Shown here: one piece after another, positions 35,894-47,616 of the stretch
Position numbering within the stretch: the stretch's first letter is position 1
Layout: every line of letters begins with the position of its first letter
Assembly: GCA_002162675.1 (NCBI GenBank)
Contig: MAAE01000024.1
Span: 16,484-80,483, forward strand
DNA: 64,000 nt
Direction: 5' to 3'
From: Colwellia sp. 39_35_sub15_T18
Lineage (GTDB): Bacteria > Pseudomonadota > Gammaproteobacteria > Enterobacterales > Alteromonadaceae
Notes under the pieces: model-generated
Database searches by the model: none
Seen by the model: only the letters and a program-made list of their open reading frames with translations
What the model was told of the DNA's origin: nothing
Program-made: the position numbers and the translations under genes

Positions 35894-38020
35894 ATGTCTA
35901 CTGCTATTTCTTCACCTTCTTCATCGCCAAAACGCAAAATATTAGTGACTTGTGCATTACCCTATGCCAATGGTTCAATTCATTTAGGTCACTTGCTTGA
36001 ACATATTCAAACCGATATTTGGGTGCGTTTTCAACGTATGCGTGGTCATGAAACTTATTTTGTTTGTGCTGACGACGCTCATGGCACCCCAATAATGCTG
36101 AAAGCACAAGAGCTAGGCATTAGCCCTGAAGAAATGATCAATGCCGTTCGTGACGAACATATAGCGGATTTTGCTGATTTTCATATCAGCTTTGATAACT
36201 ACCATTCAACCCACTGTGAAGAAAATGAAGCTTTAGCGAGCGATATTTATAATAAATTACATGCTAAAGGCCATATTAAAACGCGTACAATTTCTCAGTT
36301 GTTTGATCCTGAAAAAGAAATGTTTTTACCCGATCGTTTTATTAAAGGCACTTGCCCTAAATGTAAAGCAGAAGATCAAAATGGCGATAGCTGTGACGAT
36401 TGTGGCGCAACCTATTCACCCACTGAAGTTTTAAACCCTCGTTCAGTTGTATCAGGTGCTACCCCGATATTAAAAGACTCAGAACACTATTTCTTTGACT
36501 TGCCTGCCTTTGAAGGCATGTTAAAAGACTGGATTCACAGCGGCGCTCTACAAGAAGAAATGGCCAACAAGCTTTCTGAGTGGTTCGAACAAGGCTTAAA
36601 GCAGTGGGATATTAGTCGAGATGCCCCCTACTTTGGTTTTGAAATTCCAAATGCCCCGGGTAAGTTTTTCTATGTTTGGTTAGATGCACCTATTGGCTAC
36701 ATGGGCAGTTTTAAGAACTTATGCAACAAAAATCCACAAATAGATTTCGATAGCTTCTGGAAGGAAAATTCAGATGCGGAGCTATATCACTTTATTGGTA
36801 AAGACATTATTTATTTCCATAGCCTGTTTTGGCCCGCGGTACTTGAAGGCGCAGGTTATCGTAAGCCTACCTCAGTTTATGCCCATGGTTTTGTTACTGT
36901 TAACGGCGCAAAAATGTCTAAATCGAAAGGTACTTTTATCAAAGGCCGTACTTATTTAGATCACTTAAACCCAGAATATTTACGTTATTACTACGCGGCT
37001 AAATTAACCAACCGTATTGACGATTTAGATTTAAACCTTGAAGATTTCGCTCAACGCGTTAACTCTGATTTGGTCGGTAAAGTAGTTAACATTGCCTCAC
37101 GCTGTGCAAGTTTTATCACTAAGCGTTTTGATGGCATGTTATCAACTAATATTGACGATCAAGCACTGGCTGATGAAGTCATGAATGCCGGTGATAGCAT
37201 AGCCGCTCATTATGAATCGCGCGACTTTGGCCGTGGCATGCGTGAAATTATGGCGCTTGCCGATAAAGTGAATGAATATATTGCCATCAAAGAACCTTGG
37301 CAGTTAGTCAAAGATGAAAGCAAACAGCAAGAAGTGCAAGATATTTGCTCGCTTGGCATTAACATGTTCCGCACGTTAATGATTTATTTAAAACCGGTAT
37401 TACCTGTGCTTGCTGACAGTACTGCGACCTTCTTAAATGACGAATTGGTATGGGAAGGACATAAGACACTGTTAACAGGTCACAAAATCAATAAATTTAA
37501 AGCCTTATTGCAACGTGTTGATATGGACAAAGTCAATGCCATGACTGATGCATCTAAAGAAAATCTAGCACCCAGTTCAACGGCGACGAGCGCTGATAAA
37601 AAGACTAAAAAAGCCTCGAAAAAAGCAAAAACCGTCGACAACAGTGTCGCGCTTGCTAATCCGTTAGCGGCGGATCCACTTAGTGAAGAAATTCAATTTG
37701 ACGATTTTGCTAAAATTGATTTACGTATCGCTAAGATAATCAATGCTGAGCATGTTGAAAAAGCGGATAAACTGCTTAAGTTAACCTTATCGCTTAATGA
37801 CGATGACTCAGAAACTCGACAAGTATTCGCCGGGATTAAATCAGCCTATCAACCGGAAGACTTAATTGGTAAACACACCGTCATGGTTGCTAACTTAGCA
37901 GCGCGTAAAATGCGCTTTGGCATGTCAGAAGGTATGGTATTAGCCGCAGGTCCTGGTGGTGAAGATTTATGGATTTTAAACCCTGACGATGGCGCTAAAG
38001 CAGGCATGCGAGTTAAGTAA
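35894..38020 (+). CDS. metG: methionyl-tRNA synthetase
   Basis: A 708-residue class I synthetase that charges tRNA-Met. The HIGH-type motif lies in [14 protein letters not shown], the zinc knuckle in [18 protein letters not shown] and the KMSKS loop in [16 protein letters not shown] lysine- and alanine-rich linker (about 560-590) leads to the C-terminal tRNA-binding domain ([19 protein letters not shown]) of the dimeric type. The ATG at 35894 ([15 protein letters not shown]) is chosen over upstream codons in frame because the conserved N terminus [10 protein letters not shown] follows closely. Confidence 0.97.
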   Translation: MSTAISSPSSSPKRKILVTCALPYANGSIHLGHLLEHIQTDIWVRFQRMRGHETYFVCADDAHGTPIMLKAQELGISPEEMINAVRDEHIADFADFHISFDNYHSTHCEENEALASDIYNKLHAKGHIKTRTISQLFDPEKEMFLPDRFIKGTCPKCKAEDQNGDSCDDCGATYSPTEVLNPRSVVSGATPILKDSEHYFFDLPAFEGMLKDWIHSGALQEEMANKLSEWFEQGLKQWDISRDAPYFGFEIPNAPGKFFYVWLDAPIGYMGSFKNLCNKNPQIDFDSFWKENSDAELYHFIGKDIIYFHSLFWPAVLEGAGYRKPTSVYAHGFVTVNGAKMSKSKGTFIKGRTYLDHLNPEYLRYYYAAKLTNRIDDLDLNLEDFAQRVNSDLVGKVVNIASRCASFITKRFDGMLSTNIDDQALADEVMNAGDSIAAHYESRDFGRGMREIMALADKVNEYIAIKEPWQLVKDESKQQEVQDICSLGINMFRTLMIYLKPVLPVLADSTATFLNDELVWEGHKTLLTGHKINKFKALLQRVDMDKVNAMTDASKENLAPSSTATSADKKTKKASKKAKTVDNSVALANPLAADPLSEEIQFDDFAKIDLRIAKIINAEHVEKADKLLKLTLSLNDDDSETRQVFAGIKSAYQPEDLIGKHTVMVANLAARKMRFGMSEGMVLAAGPGGEDLWILNPDDGAKAGMRVK

Positions 38021-38092
38021 AACATAGCTGAAATTATCATGGGTATAAATATCAAGTCGATAGCGCAGTTTAAATGTTCAAAAAACAGTAAC

Positions 38093-38260
38093 TGTTCACC
38101 ACCGAGCCACGATGCTTCACAGAGGGCTCTTCGAGCTTACACAGAGACTTTGTTATCTTTGTTAGTCTCTGTGTAGTGCATAGCAAGCCCTACATGGATG
38201 TAGTTCACTTAGGTTATGCATGGAGCATATAACCTGCCTCGGTGCTCTCTGTGGTAAACA
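38093..38260. repeat. CACCGAG intergenic palindrome family, long copy 3
   Basis: It starts TGTTCACCACCGAGCCACGA and ends CTCGGTGCTCTCTGTGGTAA, outer arms that are roughly complementary. The middle contains ACACAGAGACT and AGTCTCTGTGT as inverted arms, plus about 65 extra bases with a TACATGGATGTA palindrome not present in copies 4 and 5. It fills the spacer between metG and the rcsF-like gene. Confidence 0.75.
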
Positions 38261-38339
38261 TTTATAATTAACTTATCGACAACTAACTTATTGATAAAAC
38301 ACAAATTATTTCACTGGAAAAATAACAGAGTTTCTCGTC

Positions 38340-38780
38340 ATGGTAAAAACAAATATTTTATTGGCACTTGCTATCAGTACACTGGTTTTATTGATAAGCG
38401 CTTGCAGTACAAATTATCAAATATCAACCAACTTAGATAAAGAAAACTTTCAGCACTACTTTTCAGCGGCTGAAGTTAACATCTATGAAAATGAACAAGA
38501 TATTACTGCTCGCCATCAATTCATTGGCCTAGTTGAAGGACAAGACTGCCAAGAAAAACCATATCATGCAGTCCCAGATAAAATTAACGCCAGAACACAA
38601 GCAAGGCAACAGGCTTTTGAGCAAAAAGCTAATGCCATTGTTTTTACTGGTTGCGCCGAGTTAGCACCGGAGCAGTTAGCGCAACTAAGCCGCAGTAATG
38701 ATGCTCAGCAATGTCATGCCATCATTATTTGTTATGGTAGAGCTTTTGCTGTCGAAGCCGATATTAAAGCTAACGATTGA
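38340..38780 (+). CDS. rcsF: RcsF-like outer-membrane lipoprotein
   Basis: A 146-residue lipoprotein: hydrophobic signal with lipobox ISAC and lipidated C22 followed by serine, which favours outer-membrane sorting. Four cysteines at 70, 105, 125 and 131 match the two disulfides of RcsF (E. coli C74, C109, C118, C124, with the same first and last spacings). Sequence blocks FIGLVEGQDCQ, ARTQARQQAFEQKANAIVF and CHAIIICYGRAFAVEA align with the family. It is followed 30 bases later by trmO, the same neighbour as in E. coli. RcsF senses envelope stress for the Rcs phosphorelay; whether Rcs exists in this organism cannot be seen here. Confidence 0.82.
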   Translation: MVKTNILLALAISTLVLLISACSTNYQISTNLDKENFQHYFSAAEVNIYENEQDITARHQFIGLVEGQDCQEKPYHAVPDKINARTQARQQAFEQKANAIVFTGCAELAPEQLAQLSRSNDAQQCHAIIICYGRAFAVEADIKAND

Positions 38781-38810
38781 AGCTAACTATTAAAAAAAGC
38801 GTAAATAATA

Positions 38811-39533
38811 ATGAGCAATATCAACAACGCCATCACGTTCAACTATATTGGTCATGTTTTATCGCCATTTAAGGAAAAGTTTGCTATTCCACGTCAACCG
38901 GGTTTAGTAAGCGCCGCTCAGGGAAAGGTGGTATTAACCGGTGATGCCAATAATGCTGACTTGGTAAAAGAGTTAAGCCAGTTTTCTCATATTTGGCTAT
39001 TATTTGTTTTTCATGGCACGCAAACCCAAGGTTGGAAGCCCCTTGTTAGGCCGCCTCGATTAGGAGGTAATAAAAAAATAGGTGTTTTGGCAACGCGATC
39101 AACCTTCAGGCCGAATCCTATTGGCATGTCGGTAGTTAAATTACTATCGATAGAAGTCAAAAATCAGCAAGTGATACTACACATTTCAGGGCTAGATTTA
39201 TTAGATAAAACCCCTATCGTTGATATAAAGCCCTATGTGCCCTATTCTGATGCTCTACCCGATGCGCAAGCTGGTTTCGCGCAAGCACCACCAGCAATTA
39301 ATTTGTCAGTGGTTTTTAGTGACAGCGCACAATTAGCGTTAAAAGAATTTAGTGAAAAATGGCCTGAATTAGCACCACTTATTGAGCAAGTACTAGCGCA
39401 AGATCCTCGCCCAGCGTACAAGCAAGGCAAGAATGATGAAAAAATATATGGCATGACCTTATATGACTTAAATATTGAATGGCAAATGCAAAACTTAACA
39501 AGTTTACTCGTCACTAAAATATCTAAAATATAA
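38811..39533 (+). CDS. trmO: tRNA (adenine-N6)-methyltransferase TrmO
   Basis: TrmO methylates the t6A37 base of ACY-decoding tRNA-Thr to m6t6A using SAM. The 240-residue protein has the TsaA/VirR beta-barrel domain (about 1-155): NYIGHVLSPFKEKFAIPRQP, HIWLLFVFHGTQ, RSTFRPNPIGMSVVKLL and LDLLDKTPIVDIKPYVPYSD. The C-terminal region ends with DPRPAY and KIYGMTLYDLNIEW, as in the YaeB type. It probably shares a transcript with the rcsF-like gene. Confidence 0.93.
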   Translation: MSNINNAITFNYIGHVLSPFKEKFAIPRQPGLVSAAQGKVVLTGDANNADLVKELSQFSHIWLLFVFHGTQTQGWKPLVRPPRLGGNKKIGVLATRSTFRPNPIGMSVVKLLSIEVKNQQVILHISGLDLLDKTPIVDIKPYVPYSDALPDAQAGFAQAPPAINLSVVFSDSAQLALKEFSEKWPELAPLIEQVLAQDPRPAYKQGKNDEKIYGMTLYDLNIEWQMQNLTSLLVTKISKI

Positions 39534-39574
39534 CAATTTCAATGAGTGCTCGAGTAAACTGTATAGCCAAGTAA

Positions 39575-40885
39575 TTATTTAACGATTTTACCGCCTTTCA
39601 TCACAAAATCAACGTCGAGTAATTCTTCAATATTCTTTAAAGGGTTACCATCAAAAGCGATAATATCGGCTATTTTACCTTGCTCTATTGTGCCTAAACT
39701 AGTCGACATACCGATTAAATCAGCGCCATAGACGGTGGCTGACTTCAATATTTCGCTATTTTTCATCCCTGCTCGCGCCATTAATACCCCTTCTTTACCG
39801 TTATTACCGTGAGGGGAAACACCACTGTCGGTGCCATAAGCAATTTTAACCCCTGATTTAAAAGCGTTTTTAAAATTATCTATCATGTCGGCACCCACAC
39901 GAATAGCTTTGGCTTTAATGGCTTCAGACATAAAATTAGTATTTTTAGCAAGACTTACTACCGTATCGCCTGCCATAAGCGTTGGCACTAAATAAGCGCC
40001 TGACTTTTTAAAGAGTTTAACACTTTCTTTATTGGCATAGCTGCCGTGCTCTATACTATCTACGCCTGCACGAAGTGCGGCATTAATGCCATCAGCGGCA
40101 TGCGCATGGCTAGCGACTTTTCGACCTAGCGCATGAGCAGCAGCAACCACTTCTTTTAACTCATCATCAGCCATTTGCTGGCCTGTACCAGTATTCGTAT
40201 CAGATAACACGCCACCGGTTGAGGTGATTTTAATCACATCAGCACCAAACTTTATCGCCCGACGCGTAGCGCGGCGACAATCATAAGGGCCGTCACAGAC
40301 GGTTTTACTGGTGCGCATGACTAAAATATCAGGACTTAAACCATCAACATCGCCATGACCACCTGTAACAGAAACCGATGTGCCAGCGGCAATAACCCGT
40401 GGGCCTTCAATCCAGCCTTTAGCTATGCCGTCACGCAGGGCAAAAATTTGCTCAGCGCTTGCGCCAAGATCTCTGACCGTGGTGAAGCCTGCCATTAAGG
40501 TTTTTTTCGCGTTAAAAGCACTTTGCATTAATACATCAGCATCTGACATGCGCAGTGCTTGGCTATCATTCTTCGGCCCTAACTCACCTTGTAAATGCAC
40601 GTGCATATCCATCAACCCAGCCATAACAAAACTTGATGACAAATCGATGAGTTGTGCATCTTTCGCTATTTTTTCAGCGCTAACAAAGCCTTTTTGAATA
40701 CTGGATATTTTGCCGTCAGAGATAATGATTGTTTGCTTAGTTAATGGCTTTTCACCGGCAACTTGTAATAAAGTGCCGGCATGGATCACTTGGGTTTGCG
40801 CGAGTAAATTAAAAGAAGAAAAAAGGGAAAGTGCAAGTAAGGAGTGTTTTAAGGTTTTAATAGCATTTGTTGTTTTTATAGTCAT
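39575..40885 (-). CDS. secreted amidohydrolase (imidazolonepropionase-like, Xaa-Pro dipeptidase type)
   Basis: A 436-residue metal-dependent hydrolase with a signal peptide (SLLALSLFSSFNLLAQ). The TIM-barrel metal ligands appear in order: HVHLQG, the lysine in GADVIKITSTGGV, HAHAADGINAALRAG, SIEHGSY and YGTDSGV. The C terminus closes the composite beta sandwich (IIAFDGNPLKNIEELLDVDF). Related marine enzymes split dipeptides with C-terminal proline or hydrophobic residues, but the substrate cannot be fixed from sequence. It stands alone and converges on trmO. Confidence 0.88.
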   Translation of the reverse strand: MTIKTTNAIKTLKHSLLALSLFSSFNLLAQTQVIHAGTLLQVAGEKPLTKQTIIISDGKISSIQKGFVSAEKIAKDAQLIDLSSSFVMAGLMDMHVHLQGELGPKNDSQALRMSDADVLMQSAFNAKKTLMAGFTTVRDLGASAEQIFALRDGIAKGWIEGPRVIAAGTSVSVTGGHGDVDGLSPDILVMRTSKTVCDGPYDCRRATRRAIKFGADVIKITSTGGVLSDTNTGTGQQMADDELKEVVAAAHALGRKVASHAHAADGINAALRAGVDSIEHGSYANKESVKLFKKSGAYLVPTLMAGDTVVSLAKNTNFMSEAIKAKAIRVGADMIDNFKNAFKSGVKIAYGTDSGVSPHGNNGKEGVLMARAGMKNSEILKSATVYGADLIGMSTSLGTIEQGKIADIIAFDGNPLKNIEELLDVDFVMKGGKIVK

Positions 40886-40997
40886 GGTATATTACTCACT
40901 GTTTAATCGACTTGATGTAAAAATTAATGATAACTGCCAATACCTTAGCAGTTATCTTTAATTCGTCAATAGATTAACAAAAAAGCAACATTTAGCT

Positions 40998-41507
40998 TTA
41001 GTGCTGATGACCACCAACGCCATGAGCATGACCGTGCTCGACTTCTTCATCGCTTGCAGCACGTACCTCAATAACTTCAACATCAAAAGTGATCACTTTG
41101 CCTGCTAATGGCGGATTAATATCGACAGTCACCATAAATTTACCCGCTTTAACAACGGTTACTTGGCGTTGACCTTGCTCAGTGTTAACAACGGCGACCA
41201 TACCTGCTTTCCATTTGGCATTTTTGCTTGGTACACCTTGTAAATGCTTAACAGGTACACGTTCTACCAAGTCTTCTTGGCGTTCACCATAGGCATCTTC
41301 AGGCTGTAACGTGACGCTGAACTTATCACCCGCTTCTTTATCGGTTAGCGCTTTCTCTAAGCCTGCTAAGGTATTGTTTGCACCATGCAAGTAAGCCATA
41401 GGCTCATTGCCCTGAGATGACTCTAATGTTTCACCTGCTTCATCTTTTAACACATAGTGAAACTGCACAACGGTTTTATCTGTAATTTTCATTTTCGTCT
41501 CCGACAT
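40998..41507 (-). CDS. slyD: SlyD-like FKBP-type peptidyl-prolyl isomerase
   Basis: A 169-residue proline isomerase and chaperone. The FKBP half (TVVQFHYVLKDEAGETLES, GLEKALTDKEAGDKFSV) encloses an insert-in-flap domain, and VDINPPLAGKVITFDVEV completes the fold. A histidine-rich tail (EHGHAHGVGGHQH) can bind nickel, as in SlyD, though it is shorter. Two nearby ATGs (41507 and 41492) each have GGAG six bases upstream; the first is given. Upstream in-frame TTG codons are not needed. Confidence 0.88.
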   Translation of the reverse strand: MSETKMKITDKTVVQFHYVLKDEAGETLESSQGNEPMAYLHGANNTLAGLEKALTDKEAGDKFSVTLQPEDAYGERQEDLVERVPVKHLQGVPSKNAKWKAGMVAVVNTEQGQRQVTVVKAGKFMVTVDINPPLAGKVITFDVEVIEVRAASDEEVEHGHAHGVGGHQH

Positions 41508-41612
41508 TTTTTTCTCCAGCACTTTCTTCTCCAAATATAAGCGTTAACTTAATTTGAATTCTATAAATAATGGTGCGCAGTTTAGCATTAAACACCCTAG
41601 TGTTACGCTCAT

Positions 41613-42527
41613 TTATGCCCACAACAGCAAAATAACCACGCTTAATATAATAAAAAACATACCAAGGTATTCAATGGCGGTTATTTTCTCTTTAAACAAG
41701 CGATAAGTGAGTGCTAAAGTAATAAAAAACTCCACCTGTCCTAGCGCTTTGACATAAGCGGCGGTTTGAAAACTTGCGCCAGTAAACCAACCGATAGAGC
41801 CAAGCACGCTAGTAACGCCAACAAACAAACATAAACGCCAATGCTTGAGCATCAAGCCGAGTTGCTTTTTGTCTTGAAAATAAACGTAAGTAACCGAAAT
41901 AACAGTTTGTACTGTGATCATGAAAACCAAAGTTATTGCCGCACTCACCATTAAATCGGTATGAAGCGCTAAACTAGACTCACGAATAAGTAACGTGGTA
42001 ATGGCCAAACCTAAACCTGCAGCAAGTCCAAAAGCTAAACCAGCCATGGCATCAGAGCCAGCTAATATTTCTCTTGGGTTAAAGCTAACCTTTGAAACAA
42101 AGAACACGCCAACAACACCAACAATAACGCTAAACCAACCCATAAAACTTAATGGCGCAGCAAATAACAAGGCACCAACAATGGCAACTTGAATGGCTTC
42201 TGTTTTGGCAAGGCTAGTCGCCACAGCAAAGTTTTTATAACGAAAAGCGGCAACTAAGCAGACAGTACCAATAATTTGAGTGACACAAGCAATTAACGCA
42301 TAACCCAAAAAGTCATTATTGAGGATTGGTACAGAGACTTCACGAAATTCTAGCAGCCACCATAAATAGCCCCACGCAAATGGCAATGCATAGACATAAC
42401 GCACCGCGGTTGTTGCCATTGAATTTAACTTGCCAGAAAGCTGTTTTTGCCCAGCCGTGCGTATAGCCTGCATAGTAGCGGCAAGCAGGGTGAAATAAAT
42501 CCAATTGGGCTCTGAAATAGATAACAC
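41613..42527 (-). CDS. EamA/DMT family transporter
   Basis: A 304-residue membrane protein with about ten helices in two EamA repeats (first about 5-140, second about 155-303). It starts at GTG 42527 with AGGA six bases upstream. Sequence near the N terminus, QAIRTAGQKQLSGKL, is seen in a subgroup of DMT proteins of unknown substrate. Such proteins usually export amino acids or nucleotide metabolites; nothing here fixes the substrate. It lies just downstream of sbcC in the same direction. Confidence 0.85.
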   Translation of the reverse strand: MLSISEPNWIYFTLLAATMQAIRTAGQKQLSGKLNSMATTAVRYVYALPFAWGYLWWLLEFREVSVPILNNDFLGYALIACVTQIIGTVCLVAAFRYKNFAVATSLAKTEAIQVAIVGALLFAAPLSFMGWFSVIVGVVGVFFVSKVSFNPREILAGSDAMAGLAFGLAAGLGLAITTLLIRESSLALHTDLMVSAAITLVFMITVQTVISVTYVYFQDKKQLGLMLKHWRLCLFVGVTSVLGSIGWFTGASFQTAAYVKALGQVEFFITLALTYRLFKEKITAIEYLGMFFIILSVVILLLWA

Positions 42528-42548
42528 GGGTATTCCTTTTTTTAACGG

Positions 42549-45500
42549 TTAGCTTGCTACGAAAGCAAACTGTTTGTCTAACACACTAACACCCAAACCA
42601 CTTTGTTTTGTTACCTTGACCTGCACCGCAATACGCTCTTTTAGCGCCTCGACATGGCTGATAATACCAATCATTTTACCACTGGCATTGAGGTTATCTA
42701 AAGCATCGAGGGCTATCTCTAAAGTATCATTATCTAAGGTGCCAAAACCCTCATCTAAAAAGAGTGAGTCGATACTGGTTTTACTACTGACCAAATCAGA
42801 CAACGCCAATGCTAAGGCTAAACTCACCAGAAAACTTTCCCCACCTGAGAGCGTTTTAGTATCGCGAACACTGTCTCCTTGCCAAGTATCAAGCACTTGT
42901 AAACTTAACGCTTCACTTTGTTGGCATTGTAACTGGTAACGACCATCAAGCTTATTCAGTTGTTCATTAGCGAGATAAACGAGATTATTAAGGGTTAGCC
43001 CTTGGGCAAATTTTCTAAATTTAGCGCCGTCAGCAGAGCCTATTAAACTGTTGAGATAAGCAAGTTCATCTAAAGTAACTTGTTCACTTTCAATTTGTTT
43101 TAATAAGCCTTGTTGTTTTAGTTTACCTCGTTGATCATGATTAATGGCTTGTTGAACTTGTCCTAATTTTATTTGTTGTTGTTTAAGTTGCTCGGTTGAA
43201 TTTTCAAGTTCAATGTCGATATTTTCTAACGAAAGCGCTGTTAACTTTTCAAGATCGCTGGCGCTTTTTTTAACAGACAGAGCAAGTGATTGTTCAGCGT
43301 CAATTTTAGCTTGCTCATAGTCTAACAATTGCTGTTTTGCCCTTTGCTTTTGCCCTAAAAGCTGTTGTGATTGGGCTGTAATAGCTTGCTGCTCTTTTTG
43401 TAGCGCAGTAAGTTTAGCTTTGGTGTCACTAGCTTGCCCTAAAATTTCTTTTCTAACAAAATCAGACTGTTGATTGTCATTATTATAACCCAGCTCAACA
43501 AAAGCAGTTACGCGTAACTGCTTTTTAGCTTGTAGCTGACTATTGAGTGTCTCATCTTGCTGCACTAGGCTTGCTAATTGTTGCTCGGCCTGTGTAACTT
43601 GTGCCACGGCTAAAGCAGTTGTTTGTTCAACGGTTGCTAAGCTAGCCAAAAGTGTTTGTAACTGGGCTGATTTTTGCTCAAGCAAAGTTACTTGCTGCTG
43701 TAAAATTTGCAGCCAATCCTCTGCATTTGAATCGATAATTTTTATCGCGTTTACATCAGCAACGAGTACCGCTTCCATATTAATCTGTTCAGCTTTTAAT
43801 TGCTGCTGCGCTAAATTTTGCTGCGTTAATTCATGCTGAGCATGATTGAGTTTTTCTTTTATTAACGCTTCTTGATGCTGCGTTTGTGCTACTAGCTGAT
43901 TAACATCCTGTAATGCTTGATTGCTGATAACAACACGCTGGCTATGCTGATTAAACTCATCACTAAACTGGTGTAATTGTTTAACTTGCCTACTGATTTG
44001 TGCGCATTTTTGCTCAATCAGAGCTAAGTTTTCCAGCGCTAAAGGTTCAGACAGTGGCAAAGCAGCAAAGTTGTTTGATAACTCAGCTTGTTCAGCCGCG
44101 ATTTTTCTCTCACGCTCATTATTCGCTTTTATATCGGCTTTTAATTGACCTTCTTGCTTCGCAAGCCCTTTACCTTGCTCTTCTAAGTGCTCTAACTCGC
44201 GGTGAATGTTATGCAAGCGTTTTTGCTGCTCATCAGTATTTATGGCTTGATAGTCAGTAATAGCAGGATGCTCGACAGAGCCACACAAAGGACAAGGTTG
44301 CTCAGGCTGTAACTTGGCTCTGTGCTCACTCAGCGCCATAATTGTTTGCTGTTGCGCAATTAACGTTTCAACATCAAGCTTTTGCTGTTTGGCATTAATA
44401 AATTGTTGCCGTAACTCGGTTAACTGTAATTCAGTCGTTGTTAGTGTCGGTATTAAACCTTGGTTTTGAGCGACTAACTGCCCTAATTCATGCGAAAAAT
44501 TATGATAACGCTTAGCCAGCTGTTGTGCCTGTTGCAAGATATTTTGCTGTTGTTGCCAACTATTTATTTTGCTATTTAGTGACTCATTTATTGAAGCACT
44601 TGTTAATGACTCCTCCCTAAGCCCAACAGTACCAAGCAAGGAGGCATTATCACTAAGTAACTGTTTTTGATCTACATCAAGCGCTTGTACTTGTACCACT
44701 AAGACTTGTTGCTGCTGTTGATTTTTGCTTAACAAACTTTGTTGATTTTTCTGCTCCGTAATCAATAATTGCTGATTGTTTTGGCTTAACGTTAACTGCT
44801 GTGCTATTTCAGTAATTTTTGTTTGTATTTGCGCTATTTGATTTTCTTGATTAGCCCATAAAGGTAATTTTTCTTTTACCTTCGTCAGTGTTTGATGTTC
44901 AGTAAGATAAGCTTGTAGCTGGGCAATCTCGGCAATTAGCTGTGCTTGCTCAGTTTGGCTTTGCTGCTGCTTTTGCTGTGACTTATCGACCACTTGCTTA
45001 TGGGCGTTTATTTGGCTCGATACTTGGCTTATTTGAGTGCTGACGTTGGCAATGTCACTATCTAACGGCAGAATATCGTTAATAAGCTTAGCTTCAATGA
45101 TATTATGTTCAGCTTGCTGTTTTTCTTGCTCGATTAAGCAAGCGTCTATCACTAATTGACTTTCAGCTACTTGCGCTTCAGTTTGCTGACCTTGCCGTGT
45201 TAATTCATCAAGTTGGGCTAGCTGTTTTTGTTGTGCTTGGCTCGCTAAGGTTAAGTTTTTTAATGCTAAATAAGTTGATTGCACAAGGTTGATTTGATCA
45301 TTTTGCCCCGTTAACGCGGTTTGTTCAGCTTGTAATTCATCGAACGCTTGCTCAGATAATAAACTCACCCCTTGGGCTGTTGCTTGCATAAGCAGCAAAG
45401 ACTTTTCAGCGGCTTTATGATTTTCAAAGACTTGTTTTGAAATATCACCATATATTTGCGTACCCGTTAACTGCTCCAACAGTTGCGCTCGATCATTAGC

Positions 45501-46007
45501 AGGGGCATTTAAAAAGGCGGCAAACTCTCCTTGCGACAACATCATAGATTTTCTAAACCGTGAAAAATCTAAGCCGGTTATTTCGGCTATTTTACTGCGC
45601 ACCGTTTTAAGCTTTTCCGCAATAATAGTACCGTCAATTAGTGCCAGCTCAGCGGTTGGCTCTAATAAATTACCATCGGTTTTATTACGGGCACGTTTTT
45701 GACTCCAAAAAGCACGATAACATTGGCCTTTTACTTCAAATTCTACCTCTGCCATGCAATGGGCGGTAAAGCGTGTCATCAGTTGATTTTGTTTTTTAGA
45801 AATACCTAATCCCGTGGAAGAATTTAACCGAGGCGTTTGGTGATAAAGCGCTAAACAAATAGCATCAAGAATACTGGTTTTTCCTGCGCCAGTGGCGCCT
45901 GTGATAGCAAAAAGGCCATTACTATCAAACGGCTCTTCGGTAAAATCTAACTGCCAAGCATCCTTTAAAGCGTTAATGTTTTCAAAGCGTAAGCGTAATA
46001 TTTTCAT
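42549..46007 (-). CDS. sbcC: SbcC, ATPase subunit of the SbcCD nuclease
   Basis: SbcC is the SMC/Rad50-like partner of SbcD; the complex opens DNA hairpins and trims protein-blocked ends. The 1152-residue protein has the Walker A motif [20 protein letters not shown] near residue 40, two long glutamine-rich coiled coils, a zinc hook [10 protein letters not shown] near residue 575, the ABC signature [17 protein letters not shown] near 1055 and Walker [13 protein letters not shown]. Its ATG overlaps the sbcD stop by four bases. E. coli SbcC has 1048 residues, so the coils are somewhat longer. Confidence 0.96.
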   Translation of the reverse strand: MKILRLRFENINALKDAWQLDFTEEPFDSNGLFAITGATGAGKTSILDAICLALYHQTPRLNSSTGLGISKKQNQLMTRFTAHCMAEVEFEVKGQCYRAFWSQKRARNKTDGNLLEPTAELALIDGTIIAEKLKTVRSKIAEITGLDFSRFRKSMMLSQGEFAAFLNAPANDRAQLLEQLTGTQIYGDISKQVFENHKAAEKSLLLMQATAQGVSLLSEQAFDELQAEQTALTGQNDQINLVQSTYLALKNLTLASQAQQKQLAQLDELTRQGQQTEAQVAESQLVIDACLIEQEKQQAEHNIIEAKLINDILPLDSDIANVSTQISQVSSQINAHKQVVDKSQQKQQQSQTEQAQLIAEIAQLQAYLTEHQTLTKVKEKLPLWANQENQIAQIQTKITEIAQQLTLSQNNQQLLITEQKNQQSLLSKNQQQQQVLVVQVQALDVDQKQLLSDNASLLGTVGLREESLTSASINESLNSKINSWQQQQNILQQAQQLAKRYHNFSHELGQLVAQNQGLIPTLTTTELQLTELRQQFINAKQQKLDVETLIAQQQTIMALSEHRAKLQPEQPCPLCGSVEHPAITDYQAINTDEQQKRLHNIHRELEHLEEQGKGLAKQEGQLKADIKANNERERKIAAEQAELSNNFAALPLSEPLALENLALIEQKCAQISRQVKQLHQFSDEFNQHSQRVVISNQALQDVNQLVAQTQHQEALIKEKLNHAQHELTQQNLAQQQLKAEQINMEAVLVADVNAIKIIDSNAEDWLQILQQQVTLLEQKSAQLQTLLASLATVEQTTALAVAQVTQAEQQLASLVQQDETLNSQLQAKKQLRVTAFVELGYNNDNQQSDFVRKEILGQASDTKAKLTALQKEQQAITAQSQQLLGQKQRAKQQLLDYEQAKIDAEQSLALSVKKSASDLEKLTALSLENIDIELENSTEQLKQQQIKLGQVQQAINHDQRGKLKQQGLLKQIESEQVTLDELAYLNSLIGSADGAKFRKFAQGLTLNNLVYLANEQLNKLDGRYQLQCQQSEALSLQVLDTWQGDSVRDTKTLSGGESFLVSLALALALSDLVSSKTSIDSLFLDEGFGTLDNDTLEIALDALDNLNASGKMIGIISHVEALKERIAVQVKVTKQSGLGVSVLDKQFAFVAS

Positions 46008-47377
46008 GACTCACCTGCTGATAATACTTGCGCGACCGTTTGCTTAAATAACGTTTGTAACTGCTCTTTACGCGCAACAACCTCCGCACTATATTGCTTG
46101 TCTTCATCAGCCTCTTGTTTATCATTCAGCTCTTGCTTATCATTCACCTCGTTTGACCAAGTTTCTTGCTTTAAGCGCGAGCTAAAGACTTCTTCTAAGG
46201 TTAATTCGCTTAAGGTGCTTTGATCTTCTTTATTGGCTAGCAGCAAACGTTTTCTAACTTGCTTTTCTCGCCTAACCAATAAAACTTCAACGGGAAAGTC
46301 TTTGACTAAAGCGATAATTTTGGGTTGTAAATCACTTAATAAGCCCGTATTTGACAGTTCGATATCAAGCCAAATTTTCATTGCTGTTGTCTTTGCTAAC
46401 AAGTCTTTTGCTAATAACTCACTTCCTAATAACTCATTAACTAGTGTTGCAACGGCTTGGCTTAAATTTTCTATCGATGTTTTGACCATAGCCAATGGTT
46501 GAAAGCACGGTACGATTAAATCGGTAATGGTTGCTAATTTACCTTGTTCAAAATCAACCATTAATACTCGTTTATTTTGCTTAGCTTCGTCAAAGCTGAG
46601 CGCAATAGGTGAGCCACAATAACGAATATGTTCAGTTTTACCGACTTTTTGCGCGCGATGAATATGTCCTAAGGCAATATAATCAGCCGCAGGGAAAGCA
46701 TTGCTTGGTAATGCTTCGAGTGTACCAATGTAGATATCACGCACAGAATCAGATGCCGTAACACCTAAAGCGGTTAAGTGACCGGTGGCAATAATAGGAA
46801 GTTTGTTTTGTTTGTCGCTAGTTGCTTGCAAGGAAGCAAGTTGCTGCGCCTGTTCAAATAAGGCTTGGTAATGGCTAACAATGGCTTGTTGTAAGCTTTT
46901 CGACTTATCTGTAGCTGATTGACCAGCTTGGCTTTTAATAACATCACGTGGGCGGATAAAAGGTACGGCGCAAATCACCGCTTGTGGCTTACCTTGTTTA
47001 TTGTTGACAACAAACACTTGCTCGGCCAAATTATTGGTAATATTGATATCGGTAACATTAGCAATAACACGGGTCGATAACGCCGCCAATATTTCTTTCG
47101 ACTCGGCCAACATGCTAACCGAGTCATGATTGCCCGCTAAGACAATTAACTGACAATCAGTCGCTTGCAAATCACTGATAAAATTAAAATACATTTGCCG
47201 CGCATAACTTGGCGGCGTCGCGGTATCAAAAATATCACCCGCAACAATAATGGCATCAACCTCATGCTTTTTAGCTTGCGTTAATAACCAATTGAGAAAC
47301 TGTTGATGTTCATTAGCACGGCTTTTGCCATAGAAGTACTGACCAAGATGCCAGTCTGAGGTGTGAATTATGCGCAT
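46004..47377 (-). CDS. sbcD: SbcD, nuclease subunit of SbcCD
   Basis: A Mre11-like manganese nuclease of 457 residues. Phosphoesterase motifs are in order: [39 protein letters not shown], and [11 protein letters not shown]. The C-terminal region is longer than in E. coli (400 residues) and includes a run of acidic and glutamine residues with an imperfect repeat ([17 protein letters not shown]). It is the first gene of the sbcDC pair, translationally coupled to sbcC. Confidence 0.95.
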   Translation of the reverse strand: MRIIHTSDWHLGQYFYGKSRANEHQQFLNWLLTQAKKHEVDAIIVAGDIFDTATPPSYARQMYFNFISDLQATDCQLIVLAGNHDSVSMLAESKEILAALSTRVIANVTDINITNNLAEQVFVVNNKQGKPQAVICAVPFIRPRDVIKSQAGQSATDKSKSLQQAIVSHYQALFEQAQQLASLQATSDKQNKLPIIATGHLTALGVTASDSVRDIYIGTLEALPSNAFPAADYIALGHIHRAQKVGKTEHIRYCGSPIALSFDEAKQNKRVLMVDFEQGKLATITDLIVPCFQPLAMVKTSIENLSQAVATLVNELLGSELLAKDLLAKTTAMKIWLDIELSNTGLLSDLQPKIIALVKDFPVEVLLVRREKQVRKRLLLANKEDQSTLSELTLEEVFSSRLKQETWSNEVNDKQELNDKQEADEDKQYSAEVVARKEQLQTLFKQTVAQVLSAGES

Positions 47378-47470
47378 AAATACAAAGGGAAATTATAAAA
47401 AGAGGACTTAATAGGTTGATAATTCTACCTGATTAGGATAAATAAACCATTAAAGATATTAAAAATACAG

Positions 47471-47563
47471 TAACTGTTCACCACCGAGCCGTGATGCTGC
47501 ACAGAAGGCTCTTCGAGCCGACACTGAGACTTTGTTATTCTCGGTGCTCTCTGTGGTAAATAT
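47471..47563. repeat. CACCGAG intergenic palindrome family, compact copy 4
   Basis: About 93 bases: AACTGTTCACCACCGAGCCG, then CACAGAAGGCTCTTCGAGCC, ACTGAGACTTTGTTATTCTC and GGTGCTCTCTGTGGTAAATA. Ends are imperfectly complementary. It shares CAGTAACTGTTCACCACC with copy 3 and lies between sbcD and ybaK. Confidence 0.75.
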
Positions 47564-47616
47564 TACTCAGCTAAATAAATACAAAATAAATACAAAATAA
47601 ACAATACTGAGCAAAA

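Noticed and set aside
42574..42939. Open frames antisense to sbcC, pepN, acnD and ppsA
   Set aside because: All lie inside strongly conserved genes and show no start signals or family features.
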